Shown piece after piece: positions 1 through 7,234 of a stretch of DNA of 11,010 bases. How positions within the stretch are numbered: position 1 is the first letter of the stretch; every line of letters starts with the position of its first letter. Position numbers and translations under genes: made by a program. The notes beneath the pieces are model-generated. The model was not told the DNA's origin. It did not search any database and worked only from the letters and a program-made list of their open reading frames with translations. This DNA comes from Planctomycetota bacterium (lineage in GTDB: Bacteria; Planctomycetota; Phycisphaerae; WQYP01): assembly GCA_021852245.1 (NCBI GenBank), contig JAJZNY010000080.1, positions 1 through 11,010 of the forward strand, written 5' to 3'.

Positions 1-826
1 CGTGCTGCGGGCACTTTACCATATCGAACAGGACATGAGCCGGGGCGTCGCCCAACGCGCTTGAATGCTGGAATACGTCCAATCGTCGCAACGCCATGAG
101 CCCGCGGGCGGCGGATCGATCGAGCTCGAACATGGTCTGCACGGACTGGAAAAACAGCGTCAGATCGGCATAAGTGAAACCGGTGTCAGCCGCCAGCATG
201 GGGTTAATGAAACCGTGGCCTCGGTAGAGGGCGTAGGGAATAATGCTTTTTCGGCCGAAGGTGCCGGTAATGGAACCTTGCTTTTCCGTCTGGCCATGGG
301 CTTCCGCAACGGTGGTCACACTTTTCCGGGTAATGGCGGCCTCAATGGAAAATATCGGATCCACGGAGCGTGAAAAGGTGATTTGAACCGGCCCACGGAC
401 CTGGCCACAATTAAAATCACCCGTCGACAGAACTGCACCGAACGCGCGAAGATCATAATAGTGCTCGAGCAGCCATTTTTTTGCTTTTTCAGCCTGAGCC
501 GTCTTCTTCGCACCCTTTGATTCTTTGAAAGCCTTTTTGTCAATTTCGGCGCCGTCGAATGCCTGTTCAATCAAAACATTGAGGATACGCTTTTCGTAGA
601 CCGCATCCTGTGTTTGGAAGAACAGGTCGTGTCCGGGCCGGGCCCCCGCGATGGCGGCCACTGTGTTGCGTATCTTACGCTTGATGCAGACATCCGTCAC
701 AAACCCGTGCAGAGTCTGCGGATCAACCCGCGGCATGTTCCCCGCATCCGGGTCTCCATTGGGGTTGCCATCCTGCACGTCGAAGAAGAAAACGAAATCA
801 TAGCGACGATCAACAACTTGAGACAT
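1..826 (-). CDS. cas7: Type I-C Cascade backbone protein Cas7 (Csd2), 3' end cut by window edge
   Basis: Cas7 (Csd2) is the repeated backbone subunit that coats the crRNA spacer in the type I-C Cascade complex. The reading frame is open from the ATG at 824-826 to the left window edge, giving 275 residues; the family is usually about 280-300, so only the C-terminal tail is missing. The N-terminus has the family hallmark: residues 11-20 (FVFFFDVQDG) followed by NPNGDPDAGN and then a TDVCIKRKIRN segment. A glycine-rich central part (GTFGRKSIIPYALYRGHGF) and the FELDRSAARG segment also fit Csd2. An AAAGG Shine-Dalgarno lies about 9 bases before the ATG. A 67-base AT-rich gap separates it from cas8c, the largest gap inside the operon, so cas7 has its own ribosome entry site rather than a coupled one. 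Family assignment is very secure. Confidence 0.96.
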   Translation of the reverse strand, partial: MSQVVDRRYDFVFFFDVQDGNPNGDPDAGNMPRVDPQTLHGFVTDVCIKRKIRNTVAAIAGARPGHDLFFQTQDAVYEKRILNVLIEQAFDGAEIDKKAFKESKGAKKTAQAEKAKKWLLEHYYDLRAFGAVLSTGDFNCGQVRGPVQITFSRSVDPIFSIEAAITRKSVTTVAEAHGQTEKQGSITGTFGRKSIIPYALYRGHGFINPMLAADTGFTYADLTLFFQSVQTMFELDRSAARGLMALRRLDVFQHSSALGDAPAHVLFDMVKCPQH

Positions 827-893
827 TGTATTTACCTTTCGAAAAAAACAACTCATCCAGAAAATAAAAATTCCTGCGTAACGCCCTGCTTTC

Positions 894-1292
894 CTATTTT
901 GCCGCGTTCTGCCCCTTCTCTTTTGTATGTTCCGCAGCACGGCGGCGGAATTCCGCCCGCTGGTGATAAAACCCTAAAGCAAATTCGCCCTGCTGCTCGA
1001 GTGACAGCGTGTGGGGTATCTCCCTGAGCGAACCGCAAAGCATCTCGAGTTCCTTCTTAATATTCTCCGCCATGCCGGGTTTATCATTTTCCAACTTGCC
1101 GATGTGGTGGGTGACGGAACGAAACAGACGCGGCAGCACGAGCCCGGGTGACGTGCTCGCGGTCGAGTAATACCGGTCGACCACGCTGGCACCAACGTCG
1201 CCGAGAGCTTCCCATTGGGCCTGCTCAAAGACAGCCAGCAGCCGGCCGCAGATATACGCCGGCGATCCGTCGGAGTGAAGTGATTCCGTCAT
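894..1292 (-). CDS. cas11c: Small subunit Cas11c, made by internal translation start inside cas8c
   Basis: In type I-C systems the small subunit Cas11 is known to be translated from an internal start in the 3' part of cas8c; it forms the inner belly of Cascade and supports R-loop formation. Here codon 451 of cas8c is an ATG (1290-1292), in frame, preceded by a clear AAGGAG Shine-Dalgarno (1303-1308) with a 10-base gap. The product would be 132 residues and begins MTESLHSDGSPAYICGRLLA. This is the expected size for Cas11c. The segment reads as a helical domain (a YICGRLLAVFEQAQ helix, then DRYYSTASTSP and LPRLFRSVTHHIGKL), ending in a charged tail. It shares the cas8c stop codon. The existence of the internal protein is inferred from the site and from the family; the sequence alone cannot show that it is made. 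Confidence 0.82.
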   Translation of the reverse strand: MTESLHSDGSPAYICGRLLAVFEQAQWEALGDVGASVVDRYYSTASTSPGLVLPRLFRSVTHHIGKLENDKPGMAENIKKELEMLCGSLREIPHTLSLEQQGEFALGFYHQRAEFRRRAAEHTKEKGQNAAK

Positions 1293-2642
1293 ATTGATAC
1301 TTCTCCTTATCAAAAATAATTTGACCAATCCCAATCTCTCAGGTTTAAATCCTTTAGCCCCCTCCGCTTGGAGGCGGCGGAGGCACATCGCCAAAACATG
1401 GTCGCCGAGTGGGCGCTGCGAGAGCGCGGCCAGCATGAGCTGGGCCGGTAATGCAGGGGCGATGTTTTCCCCCTTGTCGGCCGTGGCGAGCGCAATCTGC
1501 CACAGAGGATATCGTTCGTGGGCTGATCCGGACAGATCAGTAATCTGGAGGTCATCAAACCATCGGCGCAGATTTTCAGCGGCCACATCGAGGTAGGTTT
1601 CAAGATAATCGCGAACGACGATCCGCGCGGCATTGGCGGTGAGGACGAGGCAATAAAATGCATTCGCATCCGCACCCAGCGCCATGCGACCGGCCTTCGG
1701 GCTTTGGAGCAACCCGGCTATTTGGCCCGGGTCTCCCGAGTCAAATACGGAGGTGATATCGTCAATGGCCTGCTTGTTTTTTCCCCAAAAGAGGAACGTT
1801 GTCGCGCCAACCGTGATTTTGGTTTTGCCGAGGGTTCCTTTGAGAAGCGCCTGCAGTGCCCGGCTATACCCTTCGGCGGCACGGTAGCCAATATTGGCAT
1901 TCCCAGCTTTGCTCAGGCCGTAGCTCTCGAAAGCGTCCTTATCGCCCGAGACGAGGCAAGATCCCATGGACGACCCGCCCGCGATGCCGGATATCTTCGT
2001 GCGGTGCACAGGCGCGACGGGGCCAATTTCGCCGGTAACTTGGCATAATCCGATCGGCCCGTCTTCCTCGCGCTGTGCCGCGACACCAGCAAAGTATTTT
2101 CGCCACCAAGTGCGAACGGGTTCTCGCTCGATGATCGTGCGCCCCTCATCATCGTAAAATTCGAAAGTGCAGCGGGCGCCGGCGTCCGCATCGAGATGAT
2201 TGATGTCCGCGGCAACACGAGCGGCCAGGGCCGCATCTGACTGCAGCCGGCGGCCGAATTCCGCCACCGCGCCAAGCGCGGGGTCACGGGAGGCTGCGGC
2301 CGCCTCTTCCATCTGTCGCCAGAATGTTATTCTTTTCGCGACATCTTTCCGCGCATCGCTAATAGGAATCACACGGGGAAGGGTATCGACGAAAAACCGC
2401 GCGAAGCCCGCACTGGCGGTATTGCCATGCTCCTTGGGGACCGAGAGCACCTTGCCGTTGTTGCGTTTCTTCTTGACTCCCCCTTTTGTCGGCACTTCGA
2501 CAAACCCGCGCCTGTCTTGGACCCCGCCATAGTCCCCACCATCGCGAACGACGATAGTAAACGGGACGGGGCGTTCCTCAAAGGCAGGATCGGCCAGAAG
2601 ATTCTCTCGCTCGGCAAGTTCGTAGAGTCGCTTGATAATCAT
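894..2642 (-). CDS. cas8c: Type I-C Cascade large subunit Cas8c (Csd1)
   Basis: Cas8c (Csd1) is the large subunit of type I-C Cascade; by family knowledge it recognises the PAM and helps recruit Cas3. The protein has 582 residues, within the family's usual size. It starts MIIKRLYELAER, a typical Csd1 opening. The diagnostic core is visible at residues 200-245: CQVTGE, then PVAPVH, a KISGIAGG loop, and LVSGDKDAFESYG. The ATG at 2640-2642 overlaps the cas5c stop in an ATGA junction (2639-2642), and a GGAGG Shine-Dalgarno sits about 7 bases upstream inside the end of cas5c, so the two are probably translationally coupled. The stop is TAG at 894-896. The last 132 codons also form an independent small-subunit gene (Cas11c, separate entry). 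No frameshift or missing block is seen. Confidence 0.96.
   Translation of the reverse strand: MIIKRLYELAERENLLADPAFEERPVPFTIVVRDGGDYGGVQDRRGFVEVPTKGGVKKKRNNGKVLSVPKEHGNTASAGFARFFVDTLPRVIPISDARKDVAKRITFWRQMEEAAAASRDPALGAVAEFGRRLQSDAALAARVAADINHLDADAGARCTFEFYDDEGRTIIEREPVRTWWRKYFAGVAAQREEDGPIGLCQVTGEIGPVAPVHRTKISGIAGGSSMGSCLVSGDKDAFESYGLSKAGNANIGYRAAEGYSRALQALLKGTLGKTKITVGATTFLFWGKNKQAIDDITSVFDSGDPGQIAGLLQSPKAGRMALGADANAFYCLVLTANAARIVVRDYLETYLDVAAENLRRWFDDLQITDLSGSAHERYPLWQIALATADKGENIAPALPAQLMLAALSQRPLGDHVLAMCLRRLQAEGAKGFKPERLGLVKLFLIRRSINMTESLHSDGSPAYICGRLLAVFEQAQWEALGDVGASVVDRYYSTASTSPGLVLPRLFRSVTHHIGKLENDKPGMAENIKKELEMLCGSLREIPHTLSLEQQGEFALGFYHQRAEFRRRAAEHTKEKGQNAAK
1303..1308 (-). promoter_or_regulatory. 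Internal Shine-Dalgarno driving Cas11c
   Basis: The minus strand reads AAGGAG here, followed after 10 bases by an in-frame ATG within cas8c. Such a strong anti-16S match inside a coding region, at the exact place where type I-C systems start their small subunit, is what decides the Cas11c start. The surrounding sequence is more AT-rich than the rest of cas8c, which would help ribosome access. The 10-base gap is slightly longer than optimal. Confidence 0.8.
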
Positions 2643-3415
2643 GCCGCCACCTCCCAGCCGAGCACCCTTACCGGCGGCTGCCCTTCAGGACCTTCCTGCT
2701 CCGTGTCGCAGTGCATGGTGCCGTTGGAAACCCCGGCCTGAAAAAAACCGGGCCGGTTTTCGTCACCGAACTGGATGTCATAGAGGATCAGCCCGAGAGA
2801 TTCCGTCCACGGCAGGGGCTGCTCAGTGCCATCCGGTGGGGCAAAGTCGCATGCAAACTCGCGGCAGCCCAAATATGGGCGATGGAAGCATTGTCCCTTG
2901 GCAACCCGCCGCAGAAACATTTCGCGATATTTTACGGGCGGGTCATGAGCGTCGAACGGCCCGACGTCCACACTGGCTTCAATCAGGTACGCGACATCGC
3001 GCAGGGCCATGGTATTGCGTTGCGTACGCATTTGACCACCCCGATCCTCGCGGGTGGATGAATCGACCAGAAAGGGTTCGGGTGGTGCGGCGCCAAGGGC
3101 CCAACGATTAACTGTCCCAGGTGCGATCTTGCCTTGGATTTCGTTTCGGCGGAAGCTGATGAATTCCGGCTTTTCCGTCGAGCGCGAAAGCCACCAGGGT
3201 TGAAGGGCGGTAATTCGCCGAATATGCCAATGGAAGGCGGGGACAAGTTTGCCGCCGGGGCCCGTTTTCTTCTTAAATAGGATCGCATCGAGAACGCCGC
3301 GAGCGGCCGACGGGGTCATGATCGGATATGACACCCGCTCAACCTTTAATTCCGGTCGCGTGAAACATGCGTACGGTCCCCAAACTTTCACTTTGACAAC
3401 TTCTTTTTCTGCCAT
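2639..3415 (-). CDS. cas5c: Type I-C Cas5c (Cas5d), crRNA-processing endoribonuclease and Cascade subunit
   Basis: Cas5c cuts the repeats of the pre-crRNA, replacing Cas6 in type I-C, and stays bound to the 5' handle of the crRNA in Cascade. From the ATG at 3413-3415 the protein has 258 residues. Family motifs are clear: residues 10-30 KVWGPYACFTRPELKVERVSY, then MTPSAARGVLDAI, the FRRNEIQGKI segment (88-97), MRTQRNTMALRDVAYLIEA (129-147) and HRPYLGCREFACDF (178-191). I chose this ATG because GGAG lies 8 bases upstream and because Cas5c proteins begin just before the VWGPYACF motif; a GTG nine codons upstream (3440-3442) would add a non-conserved MSTFYGVRH extension. Its TGA overlaps the cas8c ATG by 4 bases. 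The catalytic residues described for Bacillus halodurans Cas5d (Tyr46, Lys116, His117) need an alignment to place here. Confidence 0.95.
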   Translation of the reverse strand: MAEKEVVKVKVWGPYACFTRPELKVERVSYPIMTPSAARGVLDAILFKKKTGPGGKLVPAFHWHIRRITALQPWWLSRSTEKPEFISFRRNEIQGKIAPGTVNRWALGAAPPEPFLVDSSTREDRGGQMRTQRNTMALRDVAYLIEASVDVGPFDAHDPPVKYREMFLRRVAKGQCFHRPYLGCREFACDFAPPDGTEQPLPWTESLGLILYDIQFGDENRPGFFQAGVSNGTMHCDTEQEGPEGQPPVRVLGWEVAA

Positions 3416-3472
3416 GTGCCTAACTCCGTAAAAAGTGGACACCCTGTAGTCGATGATGGCGTCTGATCATTC

Positions 3473-5680
3473 TCATAGAACGCAGTTCCCCAAAGATCCG
3501 TCGAACTGCAGACCGGTTTCTGGATCGTAACGAAGGTAGCAAACGTTGAGGCCCGGAGCATCCTCAGGCTTCGCGCAGCACATCCCCGCCGTTCGCCAAT
3601 CAGACTGGTTCAGATTCACGGTATATCGCTGCAGTTGCCGGTAGGCCGCCCGGCTGCCCGTCTGCCGAACGGCTTCGACAAGTTCCGCAATCTGCTTCTC
3701 CGCCTCCTGCCAGCGCGCGACGATCACGGGTGTTGTATTTTGATCAATAATTCGGTAGGACGACGCGATACCAGCAAACGCCCATTTGTTTTTCGCCTCG
3801 AGTATCTCGCGACAATCGGTATCACCCTCAGCCAGAAGACGGCGGTAATATTCGGATATATGCGAGGTGTCATCAATGCATGGCGTCCGTCCCGATCCCA
3901 AAAATATATTACGCACGATTCCCGTCCCACTCCGGTACCATGCGCTTGGCGGAAGGTTGCCTTCGCGACTGTTAAATACCATCACCACTCCCCCCGGCTC
4001 GCCGCCCCGGTTCAGCGTGCGTTCGCGGTTACAGCGCCCCGCCGCCTGTACGATGGAATCAAGCGGGGCGAGTTCTCGCAGGACAACCGGAAAATCCAGA
4101 TCGACGCCCGCCTCTACGAGTTGCGTCGACACGACGCGACACGGCTGCCCCTGGCGGATGGCGGATCGGACGGCATGGAGCACCTTGGCGCGATGTGCCG
4201 GGCACATATTGGTGGAAAGATGCCACGCAGAAAGGCCCATGCCACGGATAAGGGCAAAGACACTTGCCGCAGCTTTGCGGGTATTCACCACGCATAGCAC
4301 CTGTGGGTGCCTCGCCATCAACTCCGCAACCTGCGGCCAGTCAAGGGGGTCGTCTTGCAGATTTGGCCACTCCACACGGACACGCCGGAGCCGGTTGAAA
4401 AGATCCGTCGGAGATGAGGCGATCTCGGTGGTCGAAGGAATCCCCGCAGGAAGCCATTGTGTTCGCTGCCACGCCGGTTGCGTGGCCGTGCAAAGGACGA
4501 CGGTGCATCCCAGATATTCCCTGATCTGCTGGAGCATGTTGCATGTGGGGGCCGTGAGGCCCGGAGGCAGCGTTTGGCACTCGTCGAGAATGATGACGCT
4601 TCGCGCAATGTTGTGCAGTTTGCGGCAGCGGCTGGGTTGGTTGGAAAACAGCGATTCGAAAAACTGGACGCTCGTCGTTGCAACCACCGGTGCATCCCAA
4701 TTTTCGGCGAGGCGGTCGGCCCGATCTGAACCCGTGGCATCGGCGCCACCAGACCCCACAGGTTCCGTGAGGCTATGATGTTCGAGGACAATACCGCCTT
4801 GCGGCGTATCCCCAAGAGCGCGGCGAAAAACCTCAGCATTCTGTTCCAGAATACTCAGGTACGGGGCGACATAAATAATTCGGCGGAGGCCTCGATGGGC
4901 GGCGTGTGCCAAAGCGAACGCGAGCGATGCGAGGGTTTTACCACCCCCAGTAGGGACGGTTAGAGTGAAAATTCCCGTTGGGGCACTGGCAACGGCCAGA
5001 GCGTCGTCAAGTATGCAACGCCTGATCTTCGCCATCTCCGGGTCGGCACACCTGCCCGCGACGCGGTCAATCTCCGCAAAAACCCGGCCGAGTAGTAGCG
5101 AGGGGTCCAGCCGGATTGGTGGAGATTCAGGTGCTAACCCTGCCGCCGCCGCATGGAACGCAGAGGTATCAAGCCAATCGGCGTCCACGAGGCAGCTGAA
5201 GAGCAGCCGCGTTCGGATCGCGTCATAATCACCCGCGGCTCGCAATCCGTTGTCGCCGGCGAGACTGTCAAGTTCCGGTACCTCCGCAGTAGCAACGGCT
5301 TTTACCTCTCCCCAAACTGGCCTACCCCGCTCGCTCTGGCCGCGGACGTCGCAGCCGTCGGGGATTCCCCCGTGGTGGCCGAGTATCGCAAATGCAATAT
5401 CCGCCCAGCATCGCTCCGCTGCCGCTGCGGCACCGGCCTGCTTGTGCCAGGTGGATTCTCCACTTTGGGTGGAATCGCGAAGCCTTTCCTGAAAGCCGCT
5501 CCGGTATTTTCCGAGATCATGGAGTAAGCCGGCCGCGTACGCAGCTTGGGCAAGGCCGGCATCCCCCGGACGGGCGTCCTCCGCAAATTGGCGCGCCCGC
5601 AACGCGACCTCCCGAAGGTGATCGCAAAGCGGCTGCCAAGTCGTCTCGCCGCCGGGTAATGTGTGTGCGTAATATTTCAC
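3473..5680 (-). CDS. cas3: CRISPR-associated helicase-nuclease Cas3 (HD domain fused to helicase)
   Basis: Cas3 is recruited by Cascade once it has found its target, then unwinds and degrades the DNA. The protein has 735 residues, normal for type I-C. The N-terminal HD nuclease is intact by eye: H21, the HD pair H54-D55 within GLLHDLGKYR, the GHHGG metal-binding segment (101-105) and D166 in VDADWLD. The SF2 helicase follows, with Walker A TVPTGGGKT (241-249), motif II DECQ (366-369), motif III CTATQP (397-402) and motif VI QAAGRCNRE (545-553), preceded by STQLVEAGVDLD (518-529). The start is a GTG (5678-5680) with an AGGAGG Shine-Dalgarno 5 bases upstream. It is the first gene of the cas operon; 57 bases separate its TGA from cas5c. 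All catalytic motifs are present, so the enzyme should be active. The DECQ box differs from the more usual DEAH/DEAQ form at the third residue. Confidence 0.97.
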   Translation of the reverse strand: MKYYAHTLPGGETTWQPLCDHLREVALRARQFAEDARPGDAGLAQAAYAAGLLHDLGKYRSGFQERLRDSTQSGESTWHKQAGAAAAAERCWADIAFAILGHHGGIPDGCDVRGQSERGRPVWGEVKAVATAEVPELDSLAGDNGLRAAGDYDAIRTRLLFSCLVDADWLDTSAFHAAAAGLAPESPPIRLDPSLLLGRVFAEIDRVAGRCADPEMAKIRRCILDDALAVASAPTGIFTLTVPTGGGKTLASLAFALAHAAHRGLRRIIYVAPYLSILEQNAEVFRRALGDTPQGGIVLEHHSLTEPVGSGGADATGSDRADRLAENWDAPVVATTSVQFFESLFSNQPSRCRKLHNIARSVIILDECQTLPPGLTAPTCNMLQQIREYLGCTVVLCTATQPAWQRTQWLPAGIPSTTEIASSPTDLFNRLRRVRVEWPNLQDDPLDWPQVAELMARHPQVLCVVNTRKAAASVFALIRGMGLSAWHLSTNMCPAHRAKVLHAVRSAIRQGQPCRVVSTQLVEAGVDLDFPVVLRELAPLDSIVQAAGRCNRERTLNRGGEPGGVVMVFNSREGNLPPSAWYRSGTGIVRNIFLGSGRTPCIDDTSHISEYYRRLLAEGDTDCREILEAKNKWAFAGIASSYRIIDQNTTPVIVARWQEAEKQIAELVEAVRQTGSRAAYRQLQRYTVNLNQSDWRTAGMCCAKPEDAPGLNVCYLRYDPETGLQFDGSLGNCVL

Positions 5681-5741
5681 CTCGACCTCCTGTTTGATCA
5701 GACGCCCGAAGACGCAGCCGCCTTTTTATGCCGACCGCACA

Positions 5742-5752
5742 ACAGGACCTGT
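5742..5752. promoter_or_regulatory. Short dyad at predicted cas transcription start (possible operator)
   Basis: ACAGGACCTGT is an 11-base palindrome around one central base. It falls just downstream of the predicted -10 box for the cas operon, at about +3 to +13 if transcription starts near 5755. That position is suited to a repressor, or to a small hairpin at the 5' end of the mRNA. No regulator is identified and an 11-base dyad can occur by chance, so this is a weak call. Confidence 0.3.
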
Positions 5753-5761
5753 GATTCCCGG

Positions 5762-5790
5762 ATTCTCACACCCGTCCAACCGATTGTCAA
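5762..5790 (-). promoter_or_regulatory. Sigma-70-type promoter of the cas3-cas5c-cas8c-cas7 operon
   Basis: On the minus strand a perfect -35 hexamer TTGACA (5785-5790) is followed after exactly 17 bases by GAGAAT (5762-5767), which matches TATAAT at four of six positions. Transcription would start near 5755, leaving a leader of about 75 bases before the cas3 GTG. An A/T-rich stretch lies upstream (about 5803-5834, including a run of six A on the plus strand at 5804-5809), roughly where an UP element would lie. It is the best promoter-like match I found by eye in the spacer and it is correctly placed for the cas operon. It is unverified experimentally and sigma factors of the host are unknown. 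Confidence 0.6.
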
Positions 5791-5834
5791 GCTGAAAGCT
5801 GCGAAAAAATATTGAGATTTTTATTTGATGATTT

Positions 5835-5850
5835 TGCCGGCCGGCCGGCA
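5835..5850. repeat. Perfect 16-base GC palindrome between the two operons
   Basis: TGCCGGCCGGCCGGCA is its own reverse complement. It lies 73 bases past the DUF58 stop and about 45 bases upstream of the cas -35 box. It could be a regulator binding site, a target for a DNA methylase, or a stem in the tail of the right-hand transcript. It is not a standard intrinsic terminator: in the direction of transcription it is followed by AAAATCATC rather than a run of T, and it has no unpaired loop in its perfect form. Confidence 0.45.
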
Positions 5851-5923
5851 CCAATTCCACCTGCTCACGCGTTGCTAATCGCCGCAAACGCTCATTCCAC
5901 AGCCCGGATTGCACTGCCGCCGC

Positions 5924-7234
5924 CTAGACCAACTGGCGGGTGCGGATGCTTAAATAATGATTAATCACTGAAAGATTCAGCGCGTCGGCATCGGACTCAA
6001 TCACCAGCACGCCGGTGCGTGCAAGCTCCGCCAGTGAGCCCGCCCGCTCCATCGAAAGATGCCGCGCCGCCAATACCTGCGCGACACCCACCGGCGTTCG
6101 GGCACCGGAATCCGCCACTGCCGAAAGCAGCGGATCCCGCAGTGAAAACACCGTCACCAGATGCCGCCGGGCAATACTCGGAGCCGCCGCCCGCAGGTTC
6201 TCAACCAACTGCGGGTCGCTCAGATCGGTGAAGATGAAGACCATGCAGCGCCGGGTCTGCCGGGCCCGGATCGCCGAGGCAAGCCCGAAATAGGACGGAA
6301 AGACCGGGTGGCTCTGAATCTCCACTAATTTATCAGTAAGCTTCGCCTTGGCCGCCGAACCCCCCGCTGGTTTGACGTAGCCGCCGATCACATCGCGGAA
6401 CACCAGCAGACCCACATTATCCCGTTCCACATCCGCCACATGGGCCAGCAGAATGCCGGCACTGATGGCAAAATCCAGCATAGTCCGGTCGCCGGCCGGA
6501 CGCGCGGTGAGGCGGCTGGAATCCATGCAGATCAGCACATCCTGCCGACGTTCAATCTGGTACAGGTTGGAGATCAATCGCTGATGATGCGCCGACGCCC
6601 GCCAGTTAATATCCCGAAATTCATCATCGGGCAGATAATCGCGCAGCTGTTCAAATTCGCGGCCGCTGCCCAGCAATCGCCGATGATGCACGCCGGAGAG
6701 GCCCAGCGCCCGGTGGCGACGCAGCGATTCATAATGCCGCACGGGTGTCATATCAGGATAGATGCGCACCGGCTCGGGGGCAGGCGGCTCGAAACGAAAT
6801 ACACCCCATGCAATGCCATAGGACGCACTGATGATCGGTCGTGAAAAAGTCAGCAGGCCTCGCCGCAGCGCCCGGCCTGAAAATTCGCAGCATGCCTGTC
6901 CGCCGGGCTCCACGCGAATCGTCTGCTCGGTCTGCGGGCAATCAAAACTTTCCGGCCATTGATTTTCTACCATAAACAGCATGACGCGCCGGGTGGGATT
7001 ATTCACGGTGACGAGAATGGAGAGTGACTGGCCGATCTCACCACGGTGCGGCGTATGGACGGTGGCTTGAATGCCGGATCGCCGGAGGCCTGCGCCCTCC
7101 ATGATGATGAGCAGCACAACCGCGATGTCCAGCAGCGCAACGCCCCAGATCAGCGGCGGGTATATCGCCGCCCCCAGGGCCAGCAGGGCTCCAAAAGCGA
7201 GTGCGGCAAGACCGATGCGTCCGGGTGCGATCAT
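5924..7234 (-). CDS. DUF58 family protein with vWA-like domain, partner of MoxR
   Basis: DUF58 proteins are membrane-anchored proteins with a von Willebrand A-like fold that are nearly always encoded next to MoxR-type ATPases. The protein has 436 residues. Two hydrophobic segments lie at the N-terminus (about 7-24 and 28-46), followed by a beta-rich region, then the DUF58 signature at residues 190-240: SGREFEQLRDYLPDDEFRDI, NWRASAHHQRL and ISNLYQIERRQDVLICMDSS. The DSS after a hydrophobic strand looks like the first part of a metal-binding site. A second strand, FIFTDLSD (333-340), resembles the later acidic strand of vWA folds. The ATG (7232-7234) overlaps the moxR TGA by 4 bases, so it is likely translationally coupled. 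It is the last gene of its operon. The frame stays open for 66 codons after its TAG stop (see findings). Confidence 0.93.
   Translation of the reverse strand: MIAPGRIGLAALAFGALLALGAAIYPPLIWGVALLDIAVVLLIIMEGAGLRRSGIQATVHTPHRGEIGQSLSILVTVNNPTRRVMLFMVENQWPESFDCPQTEQTIRVEPGGQACCEFSGRALRRGLLTFSRPIISASYGIAWGVFRFEPPAPEPVRIYPDMTPVRHYESLRRHRALGLSGVHHRRLLGSGREFEQLRDYLPDDEFRDINWRASAHHQRLISNLYQIERRQDVLICMDSSRLTARPAGDRTMLDFAISAGILLAHVADVERDNVGLLVFRDVIGGYVKPAGGSAAKAKLTDKLVEIQSHPVFPSYFGLASAIRARQTRRCMVFIFTDLSDPQLVENLRAAAPSIARRHLVTVFSLRDPLLSAVADSGARTPVGVAQVLAARHLSMERAGSLAELARTGVLVIESDADALNLSVINHYLSIRTRQLV

Noticed and set aside
366..373. Cas3 DECQ box as a sign of an inactive helicase (residues 366-369)
   Set aside because: The essential Asp-Glu pair is kept and the third position varies among SF2 helicases; all other motifs are intact.
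3416..3442. Longer Cas5c starting at the GTG at 3440-3442
   Set aside because: The added nine residues are not family-like and the strong GGAG site precedes the ATG at 3413-3415 by 8 bases; in the longer version that site would be inside the coding region.
3867..4778. A 303-codon open frame on the plus strand, antisense to cas3
   Set aside because: It lies fully within cas3, whose protein has all HD and helicase motifs; the antisense product is rich in Arg, Ser and Thr without recognisable domains, as expected for a shadow frame in GC-rich DNA.
5835..5850. GC palindrome as an intrinsic terminator of the DUF58 operon
   Set aside because: On the minus strand it is followed by an A-rich, not T-rich, sequence; on the plus strand the T-rich stretch lies before the stem, not after it.
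5681..5923. Possible CRISPR repeats or leader next to cas3
   Set aside because: No repeat of 20 or more bases recurs in the spacer; in type I-C the array normally follows cas2, which would be to the left of this window.
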